Shown here one piece after another: positions 52,361 through 61,672 of a stretch of DNA of 64,000 bases. The stretch covers positions 1-64,000 of the forward strand of contig NZ_JANBBE010000005.1 of assembly GCF_024648825.1 (NCBI RefSeq), in the 5' to 3' direction. A program made the position numbers and the translations under genes. Position 1 is the stretch's first letter; each line of letters opens with the position of its first letter. This DNA comes from Lentzea californiensis. GTDB taxonomy: Bacteria; Actinomycetota; Actinomycetes; Mycobacteriales; Pseudonocardiaceae. The notes beneath the pieces are model-generated. The model was not told the DNA's origin. It saw only the letters and a program-made list of their open reading frames with translations, and ran no database searches.

Positions 52361-53963
52361 GAGTGGCCTCCAGCAGCTTGCCGCCGTCCAGGCGCAGCCG
52401 GCGGTCGATCCTCACCTCGCTCAGGAACCGTTCGTCGTGGCTGACGACGACGAACGCGCCCCGGTACGCGTTCAGCGCGCTCTCCAGCTGCCCGGCGCTG
52501 ACCAGGTCGAGGTTGTTCGTCGGTTCGTCCAGCAACAGCAGCTGCGGCGCGGGTTCGGCGAATAGGACGCACGCCAGCGTGGCGCGCAGGCGTTCGCCGC
52601 CGGACAGCACGCCGACCGGCAGGTGTGCGCGGGTACCGCGGAACAGGAAGCGCGCCAGCAGGTTCATCCGCTCGGCAGGGGGCATCGCCGGGGCGAACGC
52701 GGCCAGGTTCTCCGCCACCGTGCGGGAGTCGTCGAGCAGGTCCAGCCGTTGCGACAGGTACGCGACCCGGCCGTCGGCCCGTTTCACCTCACCGCTGTCC
52801 GGCGTCAGCGAACCGTGGACCACCCGCAGCAGCGTCGACTTGCCGGCGCCGTTCGGTGCGGCGAGCGCGATGCGTTCCGGCCCGCGGATCGCGAGCGAGA
52901 GGTCGTCGAACAGGTCCCTCACCCGGATGTCCGTGCCGAGGAACAGCGTGCGGCCCGCCGGCACCGCCGTCTGCGGCAGCTCCAGGCTGATCTTCTGCTC
53001 GTCCTTCAACGCCCGTTCGGCCTGGTCGAGCTTCGAGCGGGCCGCGCCGAGCCGGTTCGCGTGCGTGCCGTCGGCCTTGGCCGCGGACACCTCCGCGTTG
53101 CGCTTCATGTTGCCCGCGAAGATCCTCGGCAGTCCCGCGTTCGAAAGATTGCGCTGCGCGTTGGACGCCCGGCGCGCGGCACGTTCGCGGGCCTGCTGCA
53201 TCTCCCGCTTCTCGCGCTTGACCTCCTGCTCGGCGCTGCGAACGTTCTTCTCGGCCACCTCGCGCTCGGCCGCCACCGCCTCCTCGTACTCGCTGAAGTT
53301 CCCGCCGTAGAACCGGATCTCGCCGCCGTCGAGCTCCGCGATCCGGTCCATCCGGTCGAGCAGCGCCCGGTCGTGGCTCACCACGAGCAGGCACCCGCGC
53401 CAGTCGTCCAGCACGTCGTAGAGCCGGTGCCGGGCGTCCAGGTCGAGGTTGTTGGTCGGTTCGTCGAGCAGCAGCACGTCCGGCTGCTTCAGCAACTGGG
53501 CCGCGAGCCCCAGCGAGATGACCTGCCCGCCGCTCAGCGTGCCGAGCACCCGGTCGAGCGCGAGGTCGCCGAGCCCGAGCCGGTCGAGCTGGGCACGCGT
53601 GCGTTCCTCCAGGTCCCAGTCGGTGCCGATGGTGGTGAAGTGCTCCTCGCCGGCGTCACCGGACTCGACGGCCGCGATGGCGCGCAGCACGCCGGCGACA
53701 CCGAGCACCTCGGCCACGGTCCGCCCGGCGGTGAGCGGCAGGTCCTGCGGGAGGTAGCCGAGGACGCCCTCGACGGACACGCTGCCCTCGGATTGCGCCA
53801 AAGTGCCCGCCACGAGCTTGAGCAGCGTCGACTTCCCGGCACCGTTCGGGGCGACGAGACCGGTGCGCCCGCCCGGCACCGAGACGGACAGGCCGTCGAA
53901 CACGGGGGTGTCGTCCGGCCAGGAGAAGGACAGGGACGACACGACGATGAATGCGTCGGACAT
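52353..53963 (-). CDS. ABC-F protein, first of a tandem pair
   Basis: A 536-residue twin-ATPase ABC-F protein: Walker A APNGAGKST in both halves, signatures LSGGQVISL and LSGGERLRA, Walker B VLLLDEPTNNLDL twice, and a long Arg/Glu-rich linker (about 205-300, VKREKREMQQARERAARRA). It differs enough from the next gene to be an old duplication or separate acquisition. The leader upstream has hairpins and a small ORF, the kind of context in which antibiotic-induced attenuation controls ABC-F genes. Confidence 0.92.
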
Positions 53964-53989
53964 GGGTGTGAGACCTCAGAGATGTGCCG

Positions 53990-54051
53990 CGCGCGGAACG
54001 ACCGCGCGTGTGGAAAAGGGGACGACTGAACGGCCATCGCGGACGATGGCC
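53990..54051 (-). promoter_or_regulatory. structured leader of the ABC-F genes
   Basis: Two hairpins precede the ATG at 53963: 54032-54039 with 54044-54051 (8-bp stem, four-base loop) and 53990-53996 with 54002-54008 (7-bp GC stem, five-base loop). With the small upstream ORF they fit a ribosome-mediated attenuator. Inference from position and structure only. Confidence 0.4.
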
Positions 54052-54066
54052 TGTCACATCCAGGGC

Positions 54067-54138
54067 TCACCCTGAGATGTCGTCTTCACCCACCAGCACG
54101 TCGAGCTCCTCATCGAGGGCGGTTGATCTCACTTCCAC
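54067..54138 (-). CDS. possible 23-residue leader ORF upstream of the ABC-F genes
   Basis: A GTG-started frame in the leader encodes an acidic peptide (EVRSTALDEELDVLVGEDDISG). It ends 15 bases before the first leader hairpin. There is no strong ribosome site and its codon bias is weak. It could be a regulatory leader peptide or chance. Confidence 0.25.
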   Translation of the reverse strand: MEVRSTALDEELDVLVGEDDISG

Positions 54139-54179
54139 ATTAGCAGCGTCCCCGGAGGTCCGCAGATAGTGTTTTCCTC

Positions 54180-55106
54180 ATGACGGTTCTCGAGTTGCTG
54201 CGCGAGCGCAAGCGGCAGCAAAGCGTTCCAGGGCAACGGAACGATGACGCGTGGCTCGTCCTGCTGGTCGAGGGCGGGAGCTCGCGCGGTGTCTACTCCA
54301 GCGGGATGACCGTCGCGATCGAACGGCTCGGGCTGCTGCCGCTGTTCGACGCCGTCTACGGCAGTTCGGCCGGATCGCTGAACGCGGCCTGGCTGCTGTG
54401 CGGCCGGGCGGACAAGAGCAAGCACGCCTGGTGGGACCCGGCCGTCATGCGCACCACCATCAACCCGAGGCGCGCGTTCACCCGCCGGCCGGTCGTGGAC
54501 ACCCACCACCTCGTCCACACCATCTACACGGAGGTCCACCCGATGGGCTTCCAGGAGATCCTCCACAACCCCGTCGAGTTCCACCCGATGGCGACGGACG
54601 GTCTCACCGGCGAGGCGACCGACCTGCACGGCCACGTCCGCGACACCCTGAGCCTGCAGACCGCGCTGCGGGCGTCGACCGCGATGCCGTTCCTCGCGGG
54701 CGACCCCGTGATGATCGACGGCCGCCCGTACGTCGACGCCGGGCTGAGCGAGACGATTCCGGTGCGGACGGCCCTCTCCCAGGGAGCCACGCACGTCGTC
54801 GCCCTGCGCACGCGGCGCGAGGACGAGTTCCTGGGCGTGCCGCCGTCCCGTGGGGAACGCTTCGTGCTGTCGCGGTGGTTCGCCCGCCACGCGCCGGGCG
54901 TCGTGACGGCCTGGTTGCAGCGCGAGGACATCAGGGCGCTGGACGAGAAACTGCTCGCGTCCCACCCTGCCTGTCTGCAGATCCGGCCGCCGCTGGGCAG
55001 CGCGACGATCGGCCGCACCGAACGGCGCCCGCGCGTCATGCAGGCGGCTCTCGACGTCGGCGTGGAGGCGGCGATGGACGACCTGGCCGGGTGTCTGGTG
55101 TCCTGA
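54180..55106 (+). CDS. patatin-like phospholipase
   Basis: A 308-residue Ser-Asp lipid acyl hydrolase. Oxyanion loop EGGSSRGVYSSG (about 31-42), nucleophile elbow GSSAG (Ser at about 63) and the catalytic Asp in YVDAGLSE (about 187) make the dyad complete. No signal peptide, so it is cytoplasmic or peripheral at the membrane, like many bacterial patatins acting on membrane phospholipids. It is divergent from the ABC-F pair, sharing the 54 kb gap. Confidence 0.92.
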   Translation: MTVLELLRERKRQQSVPGQRNDDAWLVLLVEGGSSRGVYSSGMTVAIERLGLLPLFDAVYGSSAGSLNAAWLLCGRADKSKHAWWDPAVMRTTINPRRAFTRRPVVDTHHLVHTIYTEVHPMGFQEILHNPVEFHPMATDGLTGEATDLHGHVRDTLSLQTALRASTAMPFLAGDPVMIDGRPYVDAGLSETIPVRTALSQGATHVVALRTRREDEFLGVPPSRGERFVLSRWFARHAPGVVTAWLQREDIRALDEKLLASHPACLQIRPPLGSATIGRTERRPRVMQAALDVGVEAAMDDLAGCLVS

Positions 55107-55220
55107 CCCGGAGCTGCCGTTCGTCGGCAACCTGCTGGAAGGCCCGCCAACTCACCGAGTAGGCGGCGGCCACCCCGGACGAGACCGTCTTCACCGTGGC
55201 CGAGCAGCTACCTTGATCGC

Positions 55221-56693
55221 GTGGACTTCGACGAGTACCGGAAGTACGACGCCACCGGGCTGGCCCGGCTCGTCGCGGACAGGCACGTGTCCGCGGCCGA
55301 GCTCCTCGCGGTGGCGAGGGAACGCGCCGCGGAGGTCAACCCCCGGCTCAACGCGATCGTCCGGGACGTTCCGGCCGAGCCGTCCGACGACCTCACCGGT
55401 CCGTTCGCCGGCGTGCCGTTCCTGATCAAGGACCTCGGCCAGGACTACGCGGGCCTGCCGACCTCCAACGGGTCGCGCTCGCTCAAGGCGCTGAAGGTCT
55501 CCGAGCACTCGACCGTCGTCCAGCGCTGGATCGACGCCGGCCTGGTGATCTTCGGCAAGACCAACCTGCCGGAGTTCGGCGCCAAGGCGATCAGCGAGTC
55601 GGCCGTCTGGGGCCCGGCGCGCAACCCCTGGGACCTGGAACGGACTCCCGGCGGTTCGTCGGGCGGCTCGGCGGCCGCGGTCGCCGCCGGGATCGTGCCC
55701 TGCGCGGGCGCGAACGACGGTGGCGGCTCGACCCGGATCCCGGCGGCCTGCTGCGGGCTCGTCGGGCTGAAGCCGGGCCGAGGCCTCACGCCGTTCGGGC
55801 CGGAGACCGCCGAGATGATGCACGGCGCGGCGGTGCAGGGCGTCGTCTCGCGCACGGTCCGCGACACGGCAGCGATGCTCGACGTCATCTGCGGTGGTGA
55901 ACCGGCCGGGCCGTACTCGCCCGCGATGCCGCCGGAGTCGTTCGCCTCCTACGTCGGCCAGGCCCCCGGCCGGCTCCGCATCGGCGTGCGGGTGCCGTCG
56001 GCGATCAACCCGGACCCGCACCCCGAGGCGGTCGCGGCCGTCGCGTCGGCCGTCCGCGTGCTCACCGAGCTCGGGCACCACGTGGAGGAACTGCCGCAGG
56101 CGCCGTTCGACGACGCGGTGCTGGCCAAGGACTTCCTGCTGACGTGGTTCGTGAACCTCGCGTGGAAGGTCGCCGACGCGAAGCGCCTCACCGGGGCGCC
56201 GGACGTCGCCTTCGAACGCGACACGCTGCTCATGGCCGCGCTGGGACGGGCCACGAGCAGCGTCGACTACGTGGACGCGGTGCAGCGGCGGCACGAGCAC
56301 ACCCGCCGCCTCAGCACCTACTTCGAGTCCTACGACCTGCTGCTGACGCCGACGCTCGCGACCCCGCCGCCGAAGGTCGGCCAGTTCGACCTGCCGGTGT
56401 CGTTGCAGCGGGCGACGGACGTGCTGCTCAGGACCGGCACGGCCCGGTTCCTCAAGCACACCAAGATCGTCGACGACATGATCAGTGAGAACCTCGGCTG
56501 GGTGCCGTACACGCAGCTCGCGAACATCACCGGCAGGCCAGCCCTCTCGCTGCCGCTGCACTGGACGGCGGACGGGTTGCCGCTCGGCGTCCAGTTCGTC
56601 GCGCCGCTCGCGGGGGAGGCGTTGCTGATCAAGCTCGCGGCGCAGCTGGAAGAGGCGCTGCCGTGGTCCGATCGCATGCCGGTCATGAGCTGA
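55221..56693 (+). CDS. amidase-signature family amidase
   Basis: A 490-residue amidase. The Ser-cis-Ser-Lys triad is visible: Lys in FLIKDLG, cis-Ser in PGGSSGGSAAAVAAG and nucleophile Ser in DGGGSTRIPAA. The text around the triad recalls 6-aminohexanoate cyclic dimer hydrolase (NylA) types, which open cyclic or linear amides, but indole-acetamide or peptide amides are equally possible. GTG 55221. Its 3' end overlaps the convergent hydrolase by 11 bp. Confidence 0.92.
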   Translation: MDFDEYRKYDATGLARLVADRHVSAAELLAVARERAAEVNPRLNAIVRDVPAEPSDDLTGPFAGVPFLIKDLGQDYAGLPTSNGSRSLKALKVSEHSTVVQRWIDAGLVIFGKTNLPEFGAKAISESAVWGPARNPWDLERTPGGSSGGSAAAVAAGIVPCAGANDGGGSTRIPAACCGLVGLKPGRGLTPFGPETAEMMHGAAVQGVVSRTVRDTAAMLDVICGGEPAGPYSPAMPPESFASYVGQAPGRLRIGVRVPSAINPDPHPEAVAAVASAVRVLTELGHHVEELPQAPFDDAVLAKDFLLTWFVNLAWKVADAKRLTGAPDVAFERDTLLMAALGRATSSVDYVDAVQRRHEHTRRLSTYFESYDLLLTPTLATPPPKVGQFDLPVSLQRATDVLLRTGTARFLKHTKIVDDMISENLGWVPYTQLANITGRPALSLPLHWTADGLPLGVQFVAPLAGEALLIKLAAQLEEALPWSDRMPVMS

Positions 56694-57636
56694 GGAAGCG
56701 CAGCAGTTCTGCGGTGACGAACTGCGGGTTCTCCTCGACGAGCCAATGTCCGGCCTTCGGGACGTCGAGCGTGCGCACGATGTTCGTCATCCGCGGTGCG
56801 GCCGTGCCCTTGATCGCCTCGGCCTGGCCCTCCGCGGCCATGACCAGGGCTGGGGCCCGCACGGGCCGGGCGGCCTCGGTGTCGCGGACGTCCTGGTCGA
56901 GCGCGCGGTACAGCTCGAAGCCGTTCGAGAGGGCGGAGCTGTAGGTGCGCGCGTACTCGTCGATCTCGTCGTCCGCGAACGGCGACTTCGTCGACGTGCC
57001 GCCGAAAGCACTGCCCTGGTAGGAGACCTGCGGGTAGAAGAGCGCGAGGTAGTCGCGGACGTCGTTGCGGACGACCGCCTCGGGGACCTTCGGCTGCGAG
57101 TGGAACGCGATGTGCCAGCTGAGCGTGCGGTAGGTGCGCGCGTCGATCGCCGGGCCCGGTAGCGGCAGGTCGAGGTAACCCAGGCGGGCGGTGTCCTCGG
57201 GGAACTGGCTGGCGTACTGGAACGCGACGGCCGCGCCGAGGTCGTGGCCGACGATCGAGGCGTCGCGGAGGCCGAGCCGGCTGGTCAGCGCGTGGACGTA
57301 CCGCGCGAGGGTGGCCTTGTCGTAGCCCTTGGGCGTGCCGGTGCTGTCACCGAGTCCGGGCAGGTCGAGGGCGTAGACGGTGTGGTGTTCGGCGAGCGCG
57401 GGCATGATCGGCCACCAGCCGTACCAGGTCTGCGGCCAGCCGTGGATCAGCACGACCGGGGTGCCGCTGCCGCCCGTCACGTAGTGCATCCGCACGCCGT
57501 CCACGTCGGCGAACTCGTGCCGGAAGGTCTTTTGGAAGGCCGGGTCGTTCTGGGTGACGGCGGCGTGCGCCGGGGTCTCCTGGGGTGTGGCACAGGCCGT
57601 GATCAGGAGCAGCAGGGCGAGTACTAGGCGTTTCAT
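56683..57636 (-). CDS. epoxide-hydrolase/dehalogenase-like alpha/beta hydrolase lipoprotein
   Basis: A 317-residue enzyme anchored outside the membrane: MKRLVLALLLLITAC is a lipobox signal with Cys at 15. The catalytic set is of the Asp-nucleophile type: HGWPQTW oxyanion loop, VGHDLGAAVAF with Asp in the nucleophile position, and a C-terminal His in AGHWLVEENP. That points to epoxide hydrolase or haloacetate-dehalogenase-like chemistry rather than an esterase. ATG 57636. It is divergent from an XRE regulator, and a 17-bp palindrome lies between them. Confidence 0.87.
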   Translation of the reverse strand: MKRLVLALLLLITACATPQETPAHAAVTQNDPAFQKTFRHEFADVDGVRMHYVTGGSGTPVVLIHGWPQTWYGWWPIMPALAEHHTVYALDLPGLGDSTGTPKGYDKATLARYVHALTSRLGLRDASIVGHDLGAAVAFQYASQFPEDTARLGYLDLPLPGPAIDARTYRTLSWHIAFHSQPKVPEAVVRNDVRDYLALFYPQVSYQGSAFGGTSTKSPFADDEIDEYARTYSSALSNGFELYRALDQDVRDTEAARPVRAPALVMAAEGQAEAIKGTAAPRMTNIVRTLDVPKAGHWLVEENPQFVTAELLRFLSS

Positions 57637-57677
57637 GCGGTCAGCTTGGAGCGAGGTTGCTGTAGCTGGCACGAAAA

Positions 57678-57694
57678 CTTGCCACTGTGGCAAG
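57678..57694. promoter_or_regulatory. 17-bp palindromic operator CTTGCCAC-T-GTGGCAAG
   Basis: A perfect 8-1-8 palindrome nine bases before the GTG of the XRE-cupin regulator and 42 bases before the divergent lipoprotein gene. Probably bound by the XRE protein, giving autoregulation and control of the hydrolase. Confidence 0.75.
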
Positions 57695-57702
57695 CTCGGC
57701 CG

Positions 57703-58290
57703 GTGAATCGCGAAACCGAAGACGTTCTCGACGGGGTGGGCGCGCGGCTGCGGACGTTGCGGCGGCACCGCGGCATCACGCTCGCCGACCTCGCGACGAC
57801 CACGGGGATCTCCGAGAGCACCCTGTCCCGGCTGGAGAGCGGGCAGCGCCGGGCGACCCTGGAACTACTGCTGCCGCTGTCGCGCGTCTACGACGTGCCG
57901 CTGGACGACCTCGTCGGTGCCCCGCGCACCGGCGACCCGCGCATCCACCTCAAGCCGATCCACAAGTACGGCATGACGTTCGTGCCGTTGTCGCGGCGGC
58001 CGGGCGGCGTGCAGTCGTTCAAGATGCTCATCCCGGCCGTGCCCGAGCCCCTGGGACCCACTCTGCAGACGCACGACGGGTTCGAGTGGCTCTACGTCCT
58101 GAATGGACGGTTGCGGCTCGTGCTCGACGATCTCGACCTGACGTTGCCGCCCGGTGAGGCCGCCGAGTTCGACACCTCGAAGCCGCACTGGCTGGGCAGC
58201 GCGGACGGCGGTGCGGTCGAACTGCTGATCCTGTTCGACCCCCAGGGGGTGCGCACGCACGTCCACGCCGACCGGGTCAGCCCCGGTTGA
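57703..58290 (+). CDS. XRE-family regulator with cupin sensor domain
   Basis: A 195-residue regulator. The N-terminal HTH_3 covers residues 10-65 (RLRTLRRHRGITLADLATTTGISESTLSRLESGQRR); the C-terminal cupin (about 110-190) contains GFEWLYVLNGRLRLVLDD and LPPGEAAEF with a His/Glu metal set. This two-domain type usually controls small catabolic or transport genes in response to a small ligand. It faces the lipoprotein hydrolase across the CTTGCCAC palindrome. Confidence 0.92.
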   Translation: MNRETEDVLDGVGARLRTLRRHRGITLADLATTTGISESTLSRLESGQRRATLELLLPLSRVYDVPLDDLVGAPRTGDPRIHLKPIHKYGMTFVPLSRRPGGVQSFKMLIPAVPEPLGPTLQTHDGFEWLYVLNGRLRLVLDDLDLTLPPGEAAEFDTSKPHWLGSADGGAVELLILFDPQGVRTHVHADRVSPG

Positions 58291-59494
58291 CCCGCACCAT
58301 CGCGACCACGCTGACCAGCGTCACGATCGCGACGACGATCCCGTAGCCGATGGCCATGGTCGCCGCGCCGACGACACCGACGAACAGCCCCGCGATGATC
58401 GCCGAGCTGCCCATCGCGAGGTAGCCGACGAAGAAGATCGCGGTGAACAGCCCGGCGCGTTCGTGCGGTGCGACCTCGGGCACGAGCCCGCGGGTGGTGC
58501 CGGCGAACGAGGCGCCGATGCCGCCGCCGCCCACGATCGCGGCGGCCCAGAGCAGGGGCAGCGAGGTGGCGCCGATGCTGCCGACGAACAGCACGGCTCC
58601 GGCGACCATCGCGATCGTGCCGCCGAGCCGCAAGCTCGGTGCCTTGACCCCGCTCGAGAACGCGGAGGCCACAGTGGACGCTCCGAGCGCGACGAAGGCC
58701 AGCAGCGAACCGACGATCGGGCTCTGCACGGCGAACACCGCGACCAGCAGCGCGGGCACGAGTCCCATGAACGCCGTCATCGTCATGAAGCCGCCGACGA
58801 TGCCGGGAACCGACGTCCAGTAGAGCCTGCGCACCTGGACGGGCAGCGAGATGCGGGGGTTGAGCGAGGCCACGGCGCCCGGCTTGCGCGTCGCGGTCTC
58901 CGGCGTGAAGACCGCGAAGACCGTCCCGGCCGCCATGACCACCGCGAGCACCAGCCACACCTCGAACGTCGCGTCGGAGGCGAACTCCGCCAGCAGACCC
59001 GCGAAGAGCGCGCCGATCGCCAGTCCGCCGAGCGGCGCCATGCTCGTCATCTGGGCGCCGAGCTTCTTGAACCGCTCGGGCGCCAACTCGACGACGGCGG
59101 CACTCAGCGCGCTGGACGCGGCACCGGTCGCAACACCCTGCACGACCCGTGCGGCGATGACCCAGCCGATGCTCGGCGCGAACAGGAACATCACCATCGC
59201 GACGAGGTCGATGGCCAGCGCCGCGATCATCAACGGCCGCCGTCCCACGTAGTCCGACAGCGACCCGATCACCAGGATCGAGACCAGCAGCGAGAAGGCG
59301 TAGATGCCGAACGCGAGGGTCAGCACCCACGGCGCGAACCCCCACTGGTGCTGGTAGATCGGCAGCAACGGGGTCGGCGCGCCGGCTGCCACGAGGATCG
59401 CGACCATCGCGGCCGAGATGCCCGCGAAGCCGGCGCCGCGTGACAGGAACGGCCGCCGCGCACCCGTGCCGGTGCGATCGAGCAGTGCGGTCAT
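58277..59494 (-). CDS. MFS transporter, 12-TM
   Basis: A 405-residue MFS protein with 12 hydrophobic segments. Motif A is GSLSDYVGRRPL between TM2 and TM3, and the motif-C-like region ALFAGLLAEF is in TM5. The start at ATG 59494 with AAGGAAG avoids a 27-residue extension into the promoter. It converges on the XRE gene (14-bp overlap) and is divergent from an HxlR gene, so HxlR probably controls it. Likely an exporter of small molecules; substrate unknown. Confidence 0.9.
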   Translation of the reverse strand: MTALLDRTGTGARRPFLSRGAGFAGISAAMVAILVAAGAPTPLLPIYQHQWGFAPWVLTLAFGIYAFSLLVSILVIGSLSDYVGRRPLMIAALAIDLVAMVMFLFAPSIGWVIAARVVQGVATGAASSALSAAVVELAPERFKKLGAQMTSMAPLGGLAIGALFAGLLAEFASDATFEVWLVLAVVMAAGTVFAVFTPETATRKPGAVASLNPRISLPVQVRRLYWTSVPGIVGGFMTMTAFMGLVPALLVAVFAVQSPIVGSLLAFVALGASTVASAFSSGVKAPSLRLGGTIAMVAGAVLFVGSIGATSLPLLWAAAIVGGGGIGASFAGTTRGLVPEVAPHERAGLFTAIFFVGYLAMGSSAIIAGLFVGVVGAATMAIGYGIVVAIVTLVSVVAMVRVNRG

Positions 59495-59562
59495 CGCACT
59501 TCCTTCGAGTTCGAGGGGGTGGTGCGACGACGGTAGAGGAACGCGCTTCGTTTTTGCAAGTG

Positions 59563-59603
59563 AACTTTGAGTCACGAAGTTAGATAGATTGTTGCAAGCT
59601 TGC
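59563..59603. promoter_or_regulatory. symmetric elements between MFS gene and HxlR gene
   Basis: The 10-bp palindrome GCAAGCTTGC (59594-59603) lies just before the HxlR GTG, with a half-site GCAAG at 59556 and an AACTT-N9-AAGTT pair at 59563-59581. HxlR regulators bind such short inverted repeats between divergent genes. Confidence 0.5.
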
Positions 59604-59607
59604 TAAC

Positions 59608-60270
59608 GTGGGCTCCGTGAAGCGACGCGACTTCGGTCAGTACTGCGGCCTCGCCCGAGCCCTGGAGCTGGTGGGCGAGCGGTGGGCGTTGCTGATCGTC
59701 CGCAACCTCCTCGTGCGGCCGCGTCGGTACACCGAGCTGCAGACCGGCCTGGCGGGGATCCCGACGAACGTGCTGGCCACCCGGCTCAAGGAACTGGAGC
59801 AGGCGGGCATCGTGGAGCGCCAGGTGGCTCCGGCGCCCGCGCGAGGTGTCGTCTACGCGCTGACCCCGGTGGGCCAGTCGCTGGAGCCGGCGCTGCTGTC
59901 GCTGGCCCGCTGGGGCGCGACCCAGCTCGGCGACCCGCAGCCGGGCGACGTGGTCACGCCCGAAGGCGCGGTGCTGAACCTCCGCGCGCAGTTCCAGTCC
60001 TCGCAGGCGGCCGGCACGACCGCGGCCTGGGAGATCCACGTCCGCGACGTGGTGGTGCACGCGGTGGTGGCGGACGGCGCGCTCACCACCGGTCTCGGTC
60101 CCGCCCCGGTCGAGCCCGACCTGACCATCACGGTCGCGCTCGCCGACGGCGAACTGGCGTCCTACCGGGCGATCATCAGCGCGATGCGGGACGGCCTGGT
60201 CGAGCTGAAGGGCCGCCGCAAGCTGCTCGACACGTTCCTGCGCGTGTTCACCGTTCCGCGCGGGGCCTGA
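59608..60270 (+). CDS. HxlR-family regulator with SCP2-like C-terminus
   Basis: A 220-residue regulator (or 217 from the GTG at 59617). The N-terminal HxlR winged helix is clear: CGLARALELVGERWALLIVRNLLVRPRRYTELQTGLAGIPTNVLATRLKELE. The second half (about 115-215) resembles a small SCP2/sterol-carrier-like domain, so the regulator may sense a hydrophobic ligand. It is divergent from the MFS exporter. Confidence 0.9.
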   Translation: MGSVKRRDFGQYCGLARALELVGERWALLIVRNLLVRPRRYTELQTGLAGIPTNVLATRLKELEQAGIVERQVAPAPARGVVYALTPVGQSLEPALLSLARWGATQLGDPQPGDVVTPEGAVLNLRAQFQSSQAAGTTAAWEIHVRDVVVHAVVADGALTTGLGPAPVEPDLTITVALADGELASYRAIISAMRDGLVELKGRRKLLDTFLRVFTVPRGA

Positions 60271-60403
60271 GCGCCACCGAGCCCGCCAGGAGCAGTCCGG
60301 CGGCGACGAGCAGTGCGTGCGGCACGAGCAGGCCTGCCGCTACCAGGGCGAGAGCCGCGAGGTGGAAGGGCCAGGTCCGCGTGCGGCGGGTGGTGGGGAT
60401 CAT
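60248..60403 (-). CDS. 51-residue membrane protein
   Basis: From ATG 60403, with GGAGG at eight bases: a basic N-terminus (MIPTTRRTRTW), two hydrophobic stretches separated by VPHA, and a basic tail (LRPRAER). Likely a helical hairpin in the membrane. It converges on the HxlR gene with a 23-bp overlap. Function unknown. Confidence 0.6.
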   Translation of the reverse strand: MIPTTRRTRTWPFHLAALALVAAGLLVPHALLVAAGLLLAGSVALRPRAER

Positions 60404-60721
60404 CGGGCGCCTCCAGAGCGGTTGAGGGCGTCTGACTCCACGATCCGTCATGCCCACCGGTGTTCGCGATCCGTCCTGGCACTCAACCCGCGGCGGCCCG
60501 GACGAGGGATCAGCTCCGGGCGTGGGTGCCGGCACCGGGAAGAGCGATCGGCATCACTCCGCCGGGCGTGACCGTCCCCACCCGGCCCTCACCCGCAGCC
60601 CGCCGACCGGCACACCTGCCCGCCCCCGGCGAACATGGGTGTTGCCACGGATGGACAGGTGGCGCTCCCGCCAGTCAGCCTCGCAGGCGTGGTGGGAAGT
60701 GATCGCGGAGAGGCGGCGCGC
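60404..60721. other. 318-bp gap, no supported gene
   Basis: Upstream region of both the small membrane protein and the sensor kinase. The frame from 60635 that would extend the kinase has a poor N-terminus. No palindrome or RNA element stood out. Confidence 0.4.
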
Positions 60722-61672
60722 GTGTCGTTGTTCGGGCGGATCTTCCTGCTCAACGCCCTGGTTCTGGTGATCGCGGCCATGGTGCTCGTGTTCGGGCCCG
60801 CGACGGTGTCGACGCCGGCGCCGTTGCGCGAGGTGGTGGTGCTGGCGGCCGGGCTGGTGGTGATGCTGATCGCGAACGCCGTGCTGATCCGGGTGGGGCT
60901 GGCGCCGCTCGGGCGGCTCACGCGAGCGATGACCACGATCGACCTGCTCAAGCCAGGACCCCGGTTGCAGGCGACGGGGCACGGGGAGATCGCGGAGCTG
61001 ATCACCACGTTCAACAGCATGATCGACCGCCTGGAGACCGAGCGCGGGTACAGCTCGGCGATCGCCCTCTCCGCGCAGGAGTCCGAACGCCGGCGGGTCG
61101 CGCAGGAGCTGCACGACGAGGTGGGGCAGTCGCTGACGGCGGTGTTGCTGAGCCTGAAGCGGGTGGCGGACCAGTCGCCGCCGGAGACGCGCGAGGAGCT
61201 CCTCCAGGTGCAGGAGACGACGCGCAGCACGCTCGACGAGATCCGCCGCATCGCGCGGAGGCTGCGGCCCGGTGTGCTGGAAGAGCTGGGGCTGGTCAGC
61301 GCGCTCAAGGCGCTCGCGCGTGAGATCGGCGACCCGGCCGGTCTCACGATCAAGCGGTCGTTCGACAAGAACCTGCCCGCGCTCGACGCCGAGACCGAAC
61401 TGGTCGTCTACCGCGTCGCGCAGGAGGGTCTCACCAACGCCGTCCGGCACGCGAAGGCCGACGAGATCGAACTGACGCTGACGGCTCGTCCGTCCGAAGT
61501 GGAGCTACGACTGCGCGACAACGGCCGGGGGATCGGCGACAGCCAGGAGGGTGCGGGCATCCGCGGCATGCGGGAACGCGCGCTGCTGGTCGGCGCCGAC
61601 CTGACCGTCGGGCCGACGCTGAGCGGCACCGAGGTCAGGCTGACCGTCAAAGCGAAGGGGGAGGGCGGATGA
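60722..61672 (+). CDS. sensor histidine kinase (HAMP plus HisKA_3)
   Basis: A 316-residue kinase from GTG 60722, chosen for the GGAGAGG ahead of it. Two TM helices (about 8-28 and 37-57) with almost no extracytoplasmic loop, a HAMP-like linker (PLGRLTRAMTTIDLL), HisKA_3 QESERRRVAQELHDEVGQSLTAV, and HATPase boxes QEGLTNAVRHA, RDNGRGI and GIRGMRERA. It overlaps the response regulator by four bases. The lack of a sensor loop suggests sensing in the membrane or cytoplasm. Confidence 0.92.
   Translation: MSLFGRIFLLNALVLVIAAMVLVFGPATVSTPAPLREVVVLAAGLVVMLIANAVLIRVGLAPLGRLTRAMTTIDLLKPGPRLQATGHGEIAELITTFNSMIDRLETERGYSSAIALSAQESERRRVAQELHDEVGQSLTAVLLSLKRVADQSPPETREELLQVQETTRSTLDEIRRIARRLRPGVLEELGLVSALKALAREIGDPAGLTIKRSFDKNLPALDAETELVVYRVAQEGLTNAVRHAKADEIELTLTARPSEVELRLRDNGRGIGDSQEGAGIRGMRERALLVGADLTVGPTLSGTEVRLTVKAKGEGG

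Noticed and set aside
54067-54138. Reading the 23-residue leader ORF as a RiPP precursor
   Set aside because: The peptide has a leader-like acidic end but no core with Cys or enough Ser/Thr, and no modifying enzymes are adjacent.
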